NCBI GenBank assembly: GCA_944382835.1
Contig: CALWNP010000010.1
Span: 1-64,000 of the forward strand
From: an uncultured Gemmiger sp.
GTDB taxonomy: Bacteria > Bacillota > Clostridia > Oscillospirales > Ruminococcaceae
Length of the DNA: 64,000 nucleotides
Direction: 5' to 3'
Shown: positions 34,401 through 43,401 of the stretch, piece by piece
How the letters are laid out: the number at the start of each line of letters is the position of its first letter
How positions within the stretch are numbered: position 1 is the first letter of the stretch
Notes under the pieces: generated by a model
What the model was told of the DNA's origin: nothing
What the model saw: only the letters and a program-made list of their open reading frames with translations
Database searches by the model: none
Translations under genes and position numbers: made by a program

Positions 34401-34973
34401 TCACAGGTCGTTTTGCTGCAGATACTCCCGGGTGGTCATGATCCGGGTGTGCAGCGGGGCAAGATAGGAGAGGATGGCACGGGTCTGGTCTTCGGTTTCG
34501 GGGCTCAGGCCCGAGACTGCGTCGGTGAGGTAGACCATCCGGTGCCCCAGATCGATGCCAGCCAGGGCAGTGGCCAGCACACAGCATTCGGCCACCACAC
34601 CGGTCAGCACCACCTGCCGGGCACGGCGGGCGGCCTGCGCCACCTGGGGGATGGCGAAGGAGGAGTAAACCGATTTGTCCAGCAGGGGATACCGCTCCAG
34701 ATAGGGGGCAAACTCCGGCATCATGGCGTTGGCAAAGGGGTCGGCATTGATGGCGGCGTTGACCTGGTTGTACTCGGCCCAGACCCCGGTGGGATGGTCC
34801 GGGGGCAGAAACCGGGTGAAGAGCACCTCGCCGCAGACCCCGGCATCCAGCAGGGACCGGATGTTGGCGGAGGCCTGCTCCACCCGGCAGCAGGCCCAGG
34901 GCTGGCCGGGGGTATAAACATTCTGCATGTCGATCACCAGCAAGAGATCCTGGTTGGAATGCGATTGTGCCAT
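34401..34973 (-). CDS. Isochorismatase-fold cysteine hydrolase
   Basis: 190 aa from the ATG after GAAGGAGG. Catalytic triad of the family: D in LLVIDMQN (residue about 14), K in LLDKSVYSSF (about 100) and C in VVAECCVLAT (about 129). Nicotinamidase-type enzymes hydrolyse amides; the substrate here is unassigned. Divergent from the nucleoside phosphorylase/ECF operon, so a nicotinamide or pyrimidine salvage role is possible but unproven. Confidence 0.82.
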   Translation of the reverse strand: MAQSHSNQDLLLVIDMQNVYTPGQPWACCRVEQASANIRSLLDAGVCGEVLFTRFLPPDHPTGVWAEYNQVNAAINADPFANAMMPEFAPYLERYPLLDKSVYSSFAIPQVAQAARRARQVVLTGVVAECCVLATALAGIDLGHRMVYLTDAVSGLSPETEDQTRAILSYLAPLHTRIMTTREYLQQNDL

Positions 34974-35054
34974 CTGGAAATCCTCCTTCCATCGGATCAA
35001 AGGGCGGTTAACTCCAGTATAAACCAGGAAAATGCCTTTGACAAGGTTTGACTT

Positions 35055-35082
35055 TTGCCCTTTGGAATGTTACCTTTATTAT
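35055..35082 (+). promoter_or_regulatory. Promoter of the nucleoside phosphorylase/ECF operon
   Basis: TTGCCC, 16-nt spacer, TATTAT. Confidence 0.5.
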
Positions 35083-35112
35083 ATCAATATCCTTAGATTA
35101 TGACAGTGACAT

Positions 35113-35131
35113 GGGGGTGATTTTCACCCCC
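35113..35131. promoter_or_regulatory. Perfect palindrome in the leader of the ECF operon
   Basis: GGGGGTGA-TTT-TCACCCCC, 8-bp arms, 27 nt ahead of the TTG start. It could be an operator or an mRNA hairpin. Confidence 0.5.
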
Positions 35132-35157
35132 GCGTGTGGGAAAGGAAGTGCCGTAAG

Positions 35158-35895
35158 TTGGCAGAACGTATGGCCCATATTCAGCTTCCCGATGACCTGG
35201 GCATCGAGAACGCGATTCTCCCCGGAGACCCGGCCCGGGTGGACCGGGTGGCAGCCTGTCTGGAACAGCCCCGGCAGCTGATGTTCAACCGGGAGTACAA
35301 GAGTGTTTCGGGATTGTATCACGGAACCCCGATGCTGGTGATCTCCACCGGCATGGGCGGCCCTTCCACCGCCATTGCGGTGGAGGAACTGTCCCGCATC
35401 GGGGTGCGCCGGATGATCCGCATTGGCAGCTGCGGGGCCCTCTCGCCCCGGCTGAACCTGGGCGACCTGGTGCTGGTCCAGGGCGCGGTGCGGGACGACG
35501 GCACCTCGGCGGGCTATGCTCCGGTGGCCTACCCGGCCATGGCGGACTATGAGGTGCTGACCGCCTGCAACCATGCGGCGGAGGCTTTGAAAGCGCCCCA
35601 CACCATCGGGCTAGCCCGCAGCCATGACTGCCTGTACGGGGTCAACAACCCCGCTCTCTACGAGGAATGGTCCCGCCGCGGGGTCATCGCCTCGGATATG
35701 GAAACAGCCACCCTCTTTGTGGTGGGACGGCTTCGCGGGGTGCAGTGCGGCTCCATCCTCAACGTGGTGGCCGGTTTCCACAAGGATGTGGCCGAGAGCG
35801 TGGGGCAATACCAGAGCGGGGAAGAGGCCACCGCCGACGGCGAGCATCGGGAAATCCTGACCGCCTTGGAGGCCCTGGCCCTTTTGAACCGGTAA
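35158..35895 (+). CDS. Nucleoside phosphorylase (uridine phosphorylase-like)
   Basis: 245 aa from a TTG preceded by GGAAAGGAAG; ATG at 35170 is the alternative. PNP/UDP family I: ILPGDPARVDRV phosphate loop at the N-terminus, STGMGGPSTAIAVEEL, RIGSCGAL, and the nucleoside site SDMETATLFVVG. It splits nucleosides with phosphate to base and ribose-1-phosphate. The uridine-phosphorylase-like N-terminus favours pyrimidines. First gene of an operon with a full ECF transporter, pointing to nucleoside uptake and salvage. Confidence 0.88.
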   Translation: MAERMAHIQLPDDLGIENAILPGDPARVDRVAACLEQPRQLMFNREYKSVSGLYHGTPMLVISTGMGGPSTAIAVEELSRIGVRRMIRIGSCGALSPRLNLGDLVLVQGAVRDDGTSAGYAPVAYPAMADYEVLTACNHAAEALKAPHTIGLARSHDCLYGVNNPALYEEWSRRGVIASDMETATLFVVGRLRGVQCGSILNVVAGFHKDVAESVGQYQSGEEATADGEHREILTALEALALLNR

Positions 35896-35938
35896 TCCTG
35901 CCGGAATTTCCGGCACAAAGATAAAGGAGGAATCAACT

Positions 35939-36538
35939 GTGAATCTCTTCAAGACCAAATTTGATGCGGCAACCATCGTCCTGATCCCCGCCTGTATCGG
36001 GATCAACTATCTTGGCAAGATGTTCGCCAGTCTGCTCAAACTTCCCCTTTGGCTGGATTCCATCGGCACCTGCATCGGCGGCTGCCTGGGCGGCCCGGTC
36101 ATCGGCGCCATCTGCGGTGCGGCCAACAACCTGATCTACGGCTTCACCGCCGGCGACAACATCACCCTGATTTACGCCCTGACCAGCCTGTGCATCGGCG
36201 TGGCGGTGGGCATCATGTCCCGTCTGGGCTTCATGAAGTCCTTCCCCAAGGCCATCCTCACCGCCGTTGTGGCCGGTCTGGTGGCAGTGGTCATCTCCAC
36301 CCCCCTCAACGTGGTGTTCTGGGGCGGCACCACCGGCAACGTCTGGGGCGACATGGTCTTTGCCGCCACCCAGGCCGCCGGCATGCCGGTCCTGCTGGGC
36401 TCGCTGCTGGATGAGATCGTCGTGGATGTGCCGGACAAGATCATCACCCTGATCATCGTCTTCTTCGTCCTCAAGGGTCTGCCCCAGAAGCTGACCGCCC
36501 TCTACGATGCCAACGCCAAAGTGGAACGTCTGGATTAA
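35939..36538 (+). CDS. ECF transporter substrate-binding (S) component
   Basis: 199 aa from GTG after AAAGGAGGAATCAACT. About six hydrophobic segments with small-residue-rich loops (SIGTCIGGCLGGPVIGAICGAANNLIYGF), typical of S components. Specificity is not one I recognise; its place between a nucleoside phosphorylase and the ECF T and A genes suggests a nucleoside or base. Confidence 0.85.
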   Translation: MNLFKTKFDAATIVLIPACIGINYLGKMFASLLKLPLWLDSIGTCIGGCLGGPVIGAICGAANNLIYGFTAGDNITLIYALTSLCIGVAVGIMSRLGFMKSFPKAILTAVVAGLVAVVISTPLNVVFWGGTTGNVWGDMVFAATQAAGMPVLLGSLLDEIVVDVPDKIITLIIVFFVLKGLPQKLTALYDANAKVERLD

Positions 36539-36541
36539 ACC

Positions 36542-37315
36542 ATGAAAAGTATCAGCCTGTATATCGACAACGGGAGCTGGCTCTGCCGGATGCACCCCTT
36601 TACCAAGCTGGCCTACATCGCCGCAGCCATCAGCGTACCATTGCTGGCGGGGCGGCTGTGGCTGTTCGCGGTCTTTATCGCGCTGAGCCTGGCCGTGCTG
36701 GCAAGCGGGCATCTGCTCAAACGGGTGGTGCCGCTGGTGGCCTTCTCCTTCACCATTCTGATCACCATTTTTCTGATCCACGGTCTGTTCAACCAGCAGA
36801 ACCGCGACATCCTGTTCAGCATCGGCCCGCTGCACTTCTACCGCGAAGGGCTGCTCTATGCCCTGCACATCGGGTGCAACGTGCTGAACATGCTGCTCTC
36901 CTTTGCCATTCTCGTTCTCTCCACCAAGCCTTCCGAGCTGGTGGAGGAGCTGGAAAAGCGGGGCTTTTCCCGGCGGATGGGTTACATCATCATCTCGGTA
37001 TTCCAGATTGTGCCCCAGATGATGGGCACCATGAACACCATCACCGACGCCCAGCGCAGCCGCGGCATGGAGACCGAGGGCAGCCTGGCTACCCGTGCCA
37101 AGGCTTTTCTGCCGTTGATCTCCCCGGTGGTTATGAGCTCGCTCATCAACACCCGGGAGCGTGCGGTGGCGCTGGAGGTGCGCGGCTTTGCTGCCAAACA
37201 GAAAAAGACCTATCTTGCCGACCGAACCCCCCGCCGGGGTGACAAACCCATCACGATTGTCCTGCTGGCCCTGATTGTGCTGGCGGTGATTTGGAGGATC
37301 GTCCAATGCCTGTGA
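36542..37315 (+). CDS. ecfT: ECF transporter transmembrane (T) component
   Basis: 257 aa, hydrophobic segments near residues 20-110 and at the C-terminus. It carries the two coupling motifs with the ARG-type signature: AQRSRGME and ALEVRGF, which dock into the ATPases. Starts 3 nt after the S gene; the ATPase start lies 10 nt inside its end. Confidence 0.9.
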   Translation: MKSISLYIDNGSWLCRMHPFTKLAYIAAAISVPLLAGRLWLFAVFIALSLAVLASGHLLKRVVPLVAFSFTILITIFLIHGLFNQQNRDILFSIGPLHFYREGLLYALHIGCNVLNMLLSFAILVLSTKPSELVEELEKRGFSRRMGYIIISVFQIVPQMMGTMNTITDAQRSRGMETEGSLATRAKAFLPLISPVVMSSLINTRERAVALEVRGFAAKQKKTYLADRTPRRGDKPITIVLLALIVLAVIWRIVQCL

Positions 37316-38982
37316 TTGCTGTGGAAAACCTCAAATACCGTTATCCCCATGCCGAGGCACTGGCGCTGGACGGCCTGAACTTCACGGTGGAAAAGGGGGA
37401 GTTCATCGGCATTGTGGGGGAGAATGGCGCCGGCAAAAGTACCCTGAGCCAGGCTCTGATCGGCCTGGTGCCCCAGTTTTACAAGGGCGCCTACGGCGGC
37501 AAGGTGCTGATCGACGGTCGGCCCGCCGACACCACCCCCATTGCCGAGCTCTGCTGCAAGGTGGGGTTGGTTTTCCAGAACCCCTTCAACCAGCTCTCGG
37601 GCGCCAAGGACAATGTCTATGAGGAGGTTGCCTTCGGGATGCAGAACCTGGGCGTTCCCCGGGAGGAGATGCACCGCCGGGTGGAAAATGCCCTCAAGAT
37701 GCTGGACATCTGGCAGTTCCGGGACCGCAACCCCTTTGACCTCTCGGGCGGCCAGATGCAGCGGGTGGCCATCGCCAGCATTCTGGTGATGGAGCCCGAC
37801 ATCATGGTGCTGGATGAACCCACTTCCCAGCTGGACCCCCAGGGCAGTGAAGAGGTCTTCCGCACCGTGGACAAACTGGCACGCAGCGGCATCACCATCC
37901 TGATGATCGAGCAGAAGATCGAAAAGATCGCGGCCTACTGCGACCGGATTCTGCTGCTGCACCAGGGACACCAGATCGCCTACGATACCCCCCAGAAGAT
38001 CTTCTCCCGGCCCGACCTGGAGGAGCTGGGGGTGCGGGCCCCGGCCTTTACCCGGATCTGCCGGGCGCTGGGGGCGACACTGCCCGATGGCAGCTATCCC
38101 GTCACGGTGGAGGAGGCGGCCGACCGGCTGCAGCGCACCGATGCTCTGCCCCCGCCGGCAGCCCCGGTCCCGTCCCGGCCGGTGCTCTTTGAAATCCAGG
38201 ATCTGACCTTCTCCTACAACCCCGGCACCCAGGTGCTGCACGGCATCAACCTTTGTTTGGATGCCCGCCCCACCGCCATCATAGGTCAGAACGGTGCCGG
38301 CAAAACCACCCTGGTCAAGCTGCTCAAAGGCCTGCTGCGGGCCGAGGGCGGCAGCATCCGCTTCCGGGGGGAGGACATCGCCGGCAAGACGGTGGCGGCT
38401 CTGGCAGCCCAGGTGGGCTATGTCTTCCAGAACCCGGACGACCAGATTTTCCGCTACAACGTGCTGGATGAGGTCATGTTCGGCCCTTTAAATATCGGGA
38501 TGGACGAGGCGCAGGCCAAGGAAAAATCCCGGGCGGCCCTGGCCATGACCGGCCTGGCCGACAAGGAGACCAGCAACCCCTATGATCTGGAACTCTACGA
38601 GCGCAAGATGGTGGCCATCGCCTCGGTGCTGGCCATGGACCCCGATGTGCTGATCCTGGATGAGCCAACCATCGCCCAGGACGTGCGGGGCCGCCAGTGC
38701 ATTGCCGGAATTGTCCGCACCCTGTCGGAACAGGGCAAGCTGGTGCTGGCCATCCTCCACGACATGGACTTTGTGGCCGAGTGCTTCGACCGGGTCATCG
38801 TCATGGCCCAGGGCCAGGTGGCCGCCGACGGGACGCCCCGCCAGGTGTTTGCCGACGCCGAGGCATTGCAGGCGGCCCGGCTGGACCCGCCCCATGTGAC
38901 CCAGCTCTGCACCCGTTTAGGTTATGAGGGGGTCTTCCTGACGGTGGAGGAATTTCTGACCGCCTGCGGCTGCAAGGAATAA
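37306..38982 (+). CDS. Fused ECF ATPase (A-A') with complementary degenerate motifs
   Basis: 558 aa, two ABC ATPase domains in one chain. Domain 1: Walker A GENGAGKST (38-46), signature LSGGQ (146-150), Walker B D170-E171, but Q203 where the switch His is expected (IEQK). Domain 2: Walker A GQNGAGKTT (327-335), no LSGGQ (LELYE at 428-432), Walker B D452-E453, switch H485. The dimer therefore has one complete ATP site (domain 2 with signature 1) and one degenerate site. Start chosen from TTGGAGG ahead of ATG 37306. Confidence 0.9.
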   Translation: MPVIAVENLKYRYPHAEALALDGLNFTVEKGEFIGIVGENGAGKSTLSQALIGLVPQFYKGAYGGKVLIDGRPADTTPIAELCCKVGLVFQNPFNQLSGAKDNVYEEVAFGMQNLGVPREEMHRRVENALKMLDIWQFRDRNPFDLSGGQMQRVAIASILVMEPDIMVLDEPTSQLDPQGSEEVFRTVDKLARSGITILMIEQKIEKIAAYCDRILLLHQGHQIAYDTPQKIFSRPDLEELGVRAPAFTRICRALGATLPDGSYPVTVEEAADRLQRTDALPPPAAPVPSRPVLFEIQDLTFSYNPGTQVLHGINLCLDARPTAIIGQNGAGKTTLVKLLKGLLRAEGGSIRFRGEDIAGKTVAALAAQVGYVFQNPDDQIFRYNVLDEVMFGPLNIGMDEAQAKEKSRAALAMTGLADKETSNPYDLELYERKMVAIASVLAMDPDVLILDEPTIAQDVRGRQCIAGIVRTLSEQGKLVLAILHDMDFVAECFDRVIVMAQGQVAADGTPRQVFADAEALQAARLDPPHVTQLCTRLGYEGVFLTVEEFLTACGCKE

Positions 38983-39000
38983 AAACAACTCAAAAACAAT

Positions 39001-39040
39001 ACGGCGCTCTTCCCGGTAAGCAGGGAAGAGCGCCGTTTTC
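39001..39040. terminator. Bidirectional intrinsic terminator
   Basis: 14-bp perfect stem ACGGCGCTCTTCCC/GGGAAGAGCGCCGT then TTTTC, between convergent genes. Confidence 0.9.
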
Positions 39041-39042
39041 TG

Positions 39043-39396
39043 TTATTCTGCCGGAATTTCCCGGGTGGCCACCAGGTTGGCCCCAGTGCCCAGCAGGTCG
39101 GCGACCAGCACCTGTCCTTCCGTTACCGGTGCATGGGCCACCACTGTGTCCAGCAGCGCCATGGCTTCCCGCAGTTTGCCTTTGGGGATGGCACGGTCAG
39201 TCTTCACCGGTAGCCGCCGCAGGGCAGCGCCGGTCAGCCGCACCGTGCTGGTCAGCACCCGGGTGGGATTTTGCAGTTCGGATTTGCCGTAGGCGGCACC
39301 CCGGGGGCAGCCGTTTCCGGTGACGGCATAGCCGTTGGCCTCATCTACCGTCAGCTGACAGCCCCGGGGACAGACAATGCAGATGATCTCCTTCAT
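39043..39396 (-). CDS. DUF1667 domain protein (small Cys-rich partner of GlpA-like oxidoreductases)
   Basis: 117 aa. Paired cysteines near the N-terminus (CIVCPRGCQL and GNGCPRG) fit an Fe-S or metal site. DUF1667 proteins are regularly encoded with the two flavoproteins found upstream here and are thought to form the third subunit of an anaerobic glycerol-3-phosphate dehydrogenase-like complex. Start overlaps the previous stop (ATGA). Confidence 0.85.
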   Translation of the reverse strand: MKEIICIVCPRGCQLTVDEANGYAVTGNGCPRGAAYGKSELQNPTRVLTSTVRLTGAALRRLPVKTDRAIPKGKLREAMALLDTVVAHAPVTEGQVLVADLLGTGANLVATREIPAE

Positions 39397-40658
39397 ACCG
39401 ATCCCTCCTCCAGACGCAGGGTGATGTGCTCCTTGGCGGTGGCCACCAGATTGGCGGGCAGAGTGATCCGCTCCATCTCGCCGGGGGCAAACCGCAGCCG
39501 CCGGAAACGGGAGGTTTCACCCGCGTCGTTTTCCGCCACCACCGCGGCGGGCCCCGTCACCCGGTTGACCCGGAAGAAAACCTGGGCTTCGCCAATGCCG
39601 GGATGCAGTCGCTGGGGGACGGTGTAGGCGATGCCTGCCCCGTTGTCCAGCCGCAGCGACGGCAAAGAGGCAGAGGGATTGCCTTGCAGATAGGCCGCCG
39701 CGGCAGCCCCGGCCCGCTCGCTCTCGGCCGAGACATAGTCCACGAGGTCGTGGACGTGGAGGACATTGCCGCAGGCAAAGATGCCGGGAACACTAGTCTG
39801 CATCGCCTCGCTGACCACCGCGCCGTGGGTGCGCCGGTCCATCTCGATGCCGGCCTGTCGGGTCAGCTCGTTCTCGGGAATCAACCCCACGCTCAGCAGC
39901 AGAGTATCACAGTCAAACACCATCTCGGTGCCGGGGATGGGCCGCCGGTTGGCATCCACCTGGCTGACGGTGACCTGCTCCAGCCGGTCGTGGCCCTTGA
40001 TGTCGGTGACGGTGTGGGAGAGGTAGAGGGGAATGTCGTAATCCTGCAGGCATTGGACGATGTTGCGGGTCAGCCCGCCGGAATAGGGCATGACCTCCAC
40101 ACAGGCCAGCACCTTGGCCCCTTCCAATGTCATCCGGCGGGCCATGATGAGGCCGATGTCCCCAGAGCCCAGGATCACCACCCGACGGCCCACCAGATAG
40201 CCCTCGATGTTCAGATACCGCTGGGCGGCCCCGGCGGTGAAGATGCCGGCCGGGCGCTCTCCGGGCAGGGCGATGGCCCCGCGGGTGCGCTCCCGGCAGC
40301 CCATGGCCAGCACAATGGCCCGGGTTTGCAGGACCTCGTAGCCGTGGGTGGGGCTCAGGGTGTGAACCTCGTGGGGGGCGCCGTCCTGGCCGGGCAGAAT
40401 CTGCAGCGCCATGGTGGCCAGACGCACTTCCACCCCGGTCTGCCCCAGCATCCGGATGTACCGTCCGGCGTACTCGGGGCCGGTCAGCTCCTCCGAAAAG
40501 CGGTGCAGCCCGAAGCCGTTGTGGATGCACTGGTTCAGGATGCCGCCCAAGGCGTCGTCCCGCTCCACCAGCAGGATGCGGCGCACCCCTTCCTGCCAGG
40601 CGCGGCAGGCAGCGGCCAGGCCGGCGGGACCGCCGCCCAACACAATCAGATCATACAT
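39393..40658 (-). CDS. NAD(P)/FAD-dependent oxidoreductase (GlpB/thioredoxin-reductase-like partner)
   Basis: 421 aa from the ATG after GGGAGGTG. FAD loop GGGPAG near the N-terminus, central NAD motif VILGSGDIGLIMARR, and the SVPGIFACGNVLHVHDLVDY FAD-contact segment near the C-terminus. Second flavoprotein of the GlpA-like three-gene set; likely passes electrons from the GlpA-like subunit to NAD(P) or a quinone-free acceptor. Overlaps the preceding gene by 8 nt. Confidence 0.85.
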   Translation of the reverse strand: MYDLIVLGGGPAGLAAACRAWQEGVRRILLVERDDALGGILNQCIHNGFGLHRFSEELTGPEYAGRYIRMLGQTGVEVRLATMALQILPGQDGAPHEVHTLSPTHGYEVLQTRAIVLAMGCRERTRGAIALPGERPAGIFTAGAAQRYLNIEGYLVGRRVVILGSGDIGLIMARRMTLEGAKVLACVEVMPYSGGLTRNIVQCLQDYDIPLYLSHTVTDIKGHDRLEQVTVSQVDANRRPIPGTEMVFDCDTLLLSVGLIPENELTRQAGIEMDRRTHGAVVSEAMQTSVPGIFACGNVLHVHDLVDYVSAESERAGAAAAAYLQGNPSASLPSLRLDNGAGIAYTVPQRLHPGIGEAQVFFRVNRVTGPAAVVAENDAGETSRFRRLRFAPGEMERITLPANLVATAKEHITLRLEEGSV

Positions 40659-42108
40659 CACCGGTCACCTCCCTTCCGGTTTTGGTCTCCCCGGCCAGCA
40701 CCCAGCTGCCGTCCTGGTCCATGGGTACGGCGGTCTGGTCGATGCCCAGCTCCCGGGCGATGATTTCCTGCACCCGGGGTCCGCAGAACCCGCCCTGGCA
40801 CCGGCCCATGCCGGCGTTGCAGCGGCGCTTGACCCCGTTGATGCTCAGGGCAGGGATGGGGCTGTGCAGGGCTGCCACAATCTCCCCCTCGGTGACCGTC
40901 TCGCAGCGGCAGATCACCCGGCCATAGCGGGGGTCCCGGGCAATCTGGACATTCTTTTCGGCAGGGGAAAGCCGGTCCATCCGCACCACATGCCGCTCCG
41001 CGATGAACTGCGCCTTGGGGCGGCAGACCAGCCCGGCTTCGGCCAGCAGTTCCACCGCCCGCTTGCCGATGGCGGGGGCGGCGGTCAGACCGGGAGATTT
41101 GATGCCGGCCAGATCCAGAAAGGCGGGATAGGCCGGGCTGGGCTGAATGATAAAATCCTCCTGGTCGGAGTTGGCCCGGATACCGGCAAAGTTACGGATG
41201 TTCTGGGAAAAATCGATGCCGGGCACACTGCGCCGGGCCTGGGTGCGGACAAAATCCAGGGCAGATGCGGGGGTGCCCAGGTCCCGGCGATCCTCCACCG
41301 GCTGGGCATCGGGGCCCACCAGCAGGTTGCCGTGGACGGTGGGGGCCACCAGTACCCCCTTGCCGTTGGGACCAGGACACTGGAAAATCACATGGCCCAC
41401 CCGGCTGCCCTCGGCCTTGTCCAGCAGAAAATAGGAGCCGCGGTTGGGGGTGATCTTCCAGGGCACCGGTTCCAGCAGAGTGTGGACCTTGTCGGCATTC
41501 ACCCCGGCGGCGTTGACCACAAACCGGGTTTGCCATTCTCCCCGGGGCGTTTGCAGGGCAAACCCGCCTTCGGGCAGCGGCCGGATGCCGGTGACCGGGC
41601 AGCGGCGGTGCAGTTCCACCCCGTTGACCACGGCGGTCTCGGCCATGGCCAGGGCGTATTCCCAGGGGTTGACAATGGCGGCGGTGGGGGCGTAGAGGGC
41701 GCCGGTCAGCTCGGGGTTCAGCCCTGGCTCCATGGCCAGTGTTGCCTCCCGGTCCAGCAGGGCCAGCCCCGGCACCCCGTTGGCCAGCCCACGGACATAG
41801 AGGGTTTGCAAAGTGGTCTTTTGTGCCTCGCTCAGCGCCAGCAGCAGGGAGCCCACCGGGCGGAAAGGCACATCCAGTTTGCGGCAGAGTTCCTTGGCCA
41901 TCTTGTTGCCCTCCACATTGAGGGCAGCCATCCGGGTGCCGGGCTCGGGATCATACCCGGCGTGGAGGATGGCACTGTTGGCCTTGGTGGTGCCGTTGGC
42001 CACGTCATTCTGGGCTTCCAGAACCGCGACCTTCAGGTCATAGCGTGCCAGCTGGTAGGCGGTGGCAGCGCCCACCACCCCGCAGCCGATGAGGATGACA
42101 TCGTACAT
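40651..42108 (-). CDS. GlpA/LhgO-like FAD-dependent dehydrogenase with BFD-type [2Fe-2S] domain
   Basis: 485 aa. DAO-type FAD domain (GCGVVGAATAYQLARYD at residues 8-24; NSAILHAGYDP substrate-loop motif), then a C-terminal BFD-like [2Fe-2S] domain with CRCETV and CNAGMGRCQGGFC. Resembles anaerobic glycerol-3-phosphate dehydrogenase GlpA. No glpK or glpF is near, so the true substrate (glycerol-3-phosphate or a 2-hydroxyacid) is open. First gene of the three-gene set. Confidence 0.85.
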   Translation of the reverse strand: MYDVILIGCGVVGAATAYQLARYDLKVAVLEAQNDVANGTTKANSAILHAGYDPEPGTRMAALNVEGNKMAKELCRKLDVPFRPVGSLLLALSEAQKTTLQTLYVRGLANGVPGLALLDREATLAMEPGLNPELTGALYAPTAAIVNPWEYALAMAETAVVNGVELHRRCPVTGIRPLPEGGFALQTPRGEWQTRFVVNAAGVNADKVHTLLEPVPWKITPNRGSYFLLDKAEGSRVGHVIFQCPGPNGKGVLVAPTVHGNLLVGPDAQPVEDRRDLGTPASALDFVRTQARRSVPGIDFSQNIRNFAGIRANSDQEDFIIQPSPAYPAFLDLAGIKSPGLTAAPAIGKRAVELLAEAGLVCRPKAQFIAERHVVRMDRLSPAEKNVQIARDPRYGRVICRCETVTEGEIVAALHSPIPALSINGVKRRCNAGMGRCQGGFCGPRVQEIIARELGIDQTAVPMDQDGSWVLAGETKTGREVTGDV

Positions 42109-42150
42109 GGAAAACCTCCTCTCCTGGGAGAAAGTTGGGACAATCGGAAC

Positions 42151-42178
42151 AAGGCTCCCCGGAAGTCCGGGAAGCCTT
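42151..42178 (-). terminator. Hairpin between polyamine and GlpA-like operons
   Basis: 12-bp stem with one mismatch (42151-42162 with 42167-42178) and a poor T run; at best a partial terminator. Confidence 0.4.
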
Positions 42179-42186
42179 GGAAAGGT

Positions 42187-43401
42187 TCAGCGGCGGCTGC
42201 CCAGACGGTCCTTGAAGTCCTGATAGCCAAAAATGGCCAGCGGACGGCAAGACCCATCCGCCGCCCGGCTGTAAATGGGCGGCAGGGGCATTCCGTTGAA
42301 GGTATTGTTTTTACAGGTGGTGTAGATGGCCATATCTCCAAAGACCAGCAGATCGCCGGGCCGGAGGGGGGCGTCAAAGCTGTAATCCCCGATCACATCC
42401 CCGGCCAGACAGGTGGGACCGCCCAGCCGGACGGTGCAGGGGCGCTCTCCCGGCTCGCCGGCGTTGAGCAGCGGCGGGCGGTAGGGCATCTCCAGCACAT
42501 CGGGCATGTGGCAGGCGGCACTGGCGTCCAGAATGGCGTTGCAGGTCTCGCCGTTCTGGGTCACATCCAGCACCCGGGTCAGCAGAAAGCCAGCGTTGAG
42601 GGCGCAGGCCTCCCCGGGTTCCAGGTAGACGGTGACCCCCCAGTCCTGCTGGGCCCGCCGGATGCAGCGCTCCAGCCGGGCCAGATCGTAGCCGGGGCGG
42701 GTGATGTGGTGCCCGCCGCCAAAGTTGAGCCACTGCATCTGGGGCAGCAGATCTCCAAATCGCTCTGCCACCGCATCCAGGGTGGTCTCCAGGGCGTCGG
42801 AATCCTGCTCGCAGAGGGTGTGGAAGTGCAGCCCGTCCAAAAGCCGGGGCAGGGAAGGATTGGCATTCACCGCGGCGTCCCACTGAGCCCGGGTGGTCCC
42901 CAGCCGGCTGCCGGGGGCACAGGGGTCGTAGAGGGCATGGCCCTCCTGGGTGGAGCACTCGGGATTGATCCGCAATCCCACGCTCTTGCCGGCGGCCTTG
43001 GCCTCGGGGCCGAAGCGGGCCAGCTGGGCGGGGGAGTTGAAGACGATGTGGTCGGCCCAGCGCAGCAGCTCGGCAAACTCGTCCTCCCGGTAGGCGGCGC
43101 AGAAGACATGCACCTCCCGCCCCGGCATCTCCTCGGCGCCCAGCCGGGCCTCATAGAGGCCGCTGGCCTCGGTGCCGGCCAGATGGGGCGCCAGCAGGGG
43201 ATAGAGGTCGTAGTTGCTGAAGGCCTTCTGGGCCAGCAGCACCTTGCAGCCGGTGCGCCGGGCCAGATCGCCCAGCAGTTCGGCATTGCGGATCAGGGCT
43301 GTCTCATCCAGCAGGTAGCAGGGGGTGGGCAGGGTTTCCAGTGCTTGGGAAACCACGCCGCCCAGCGCCGCAAAGGGGGCGCGCAGATCCGGGGCGGGCA
43401 T
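42187..43401 (-). CDS. nspC: Carboxynorspermidine/carboxyspermidine decarboxylase
   Basis: 404 aa, fold-type III PLP enzyme. PLP lysine K59 in VLLAQKAFSNY; GGGHHITRPGYD and LEPGEA are the phosphate and active-site segments. It decarboxylates carboxyspermidine to spermidine (or carboxynorspermidine to norspermidine). Start shares one base with the stop of the synthase gene (TGATG), a coupled pair. Confidence 0.92.
   Translation of the reverse strand: MPAPDLRAPFAALGGVVSQALETLPTPCYLLDETALIRNAELLGDLARRTGCKVLLAQKAFSNYDLYPLLAPHLAGTEASGLYEARLGAEEMPGREVHVFCAAYREDEFAELLRWADHIVFNSPAQLARFGPEAKAAGKSVGLRINPECSTQEGHALYDPCAPGSRLGTTRAQWDAAVNANPSLPRLLDGLHFHTLCEQDSDALETTLDAVAERFGDLLPQMQWLNFGGGHHITRPGYDLARLERCIRRAQQDWGVTVYLEPGEACALNAGFLLTRVLDVTQNGETCNAILDASAACHMPDVLEMPYRPPLLNAGEPGERPCTVRLGGPTCLAGDVIGDYSFDAPLRPGDLLVFGDMAIYTTCKNNTFNGMPLPPIYSRAADGSCRPLAIFGYQDFKDRLGSRR

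Noticed and set aside
39043..42108. Complete glycerol utilisation operon
   Set aside because: No glycerol kinase or facilitator nearby; only the GlpA-like three-gene set is present.
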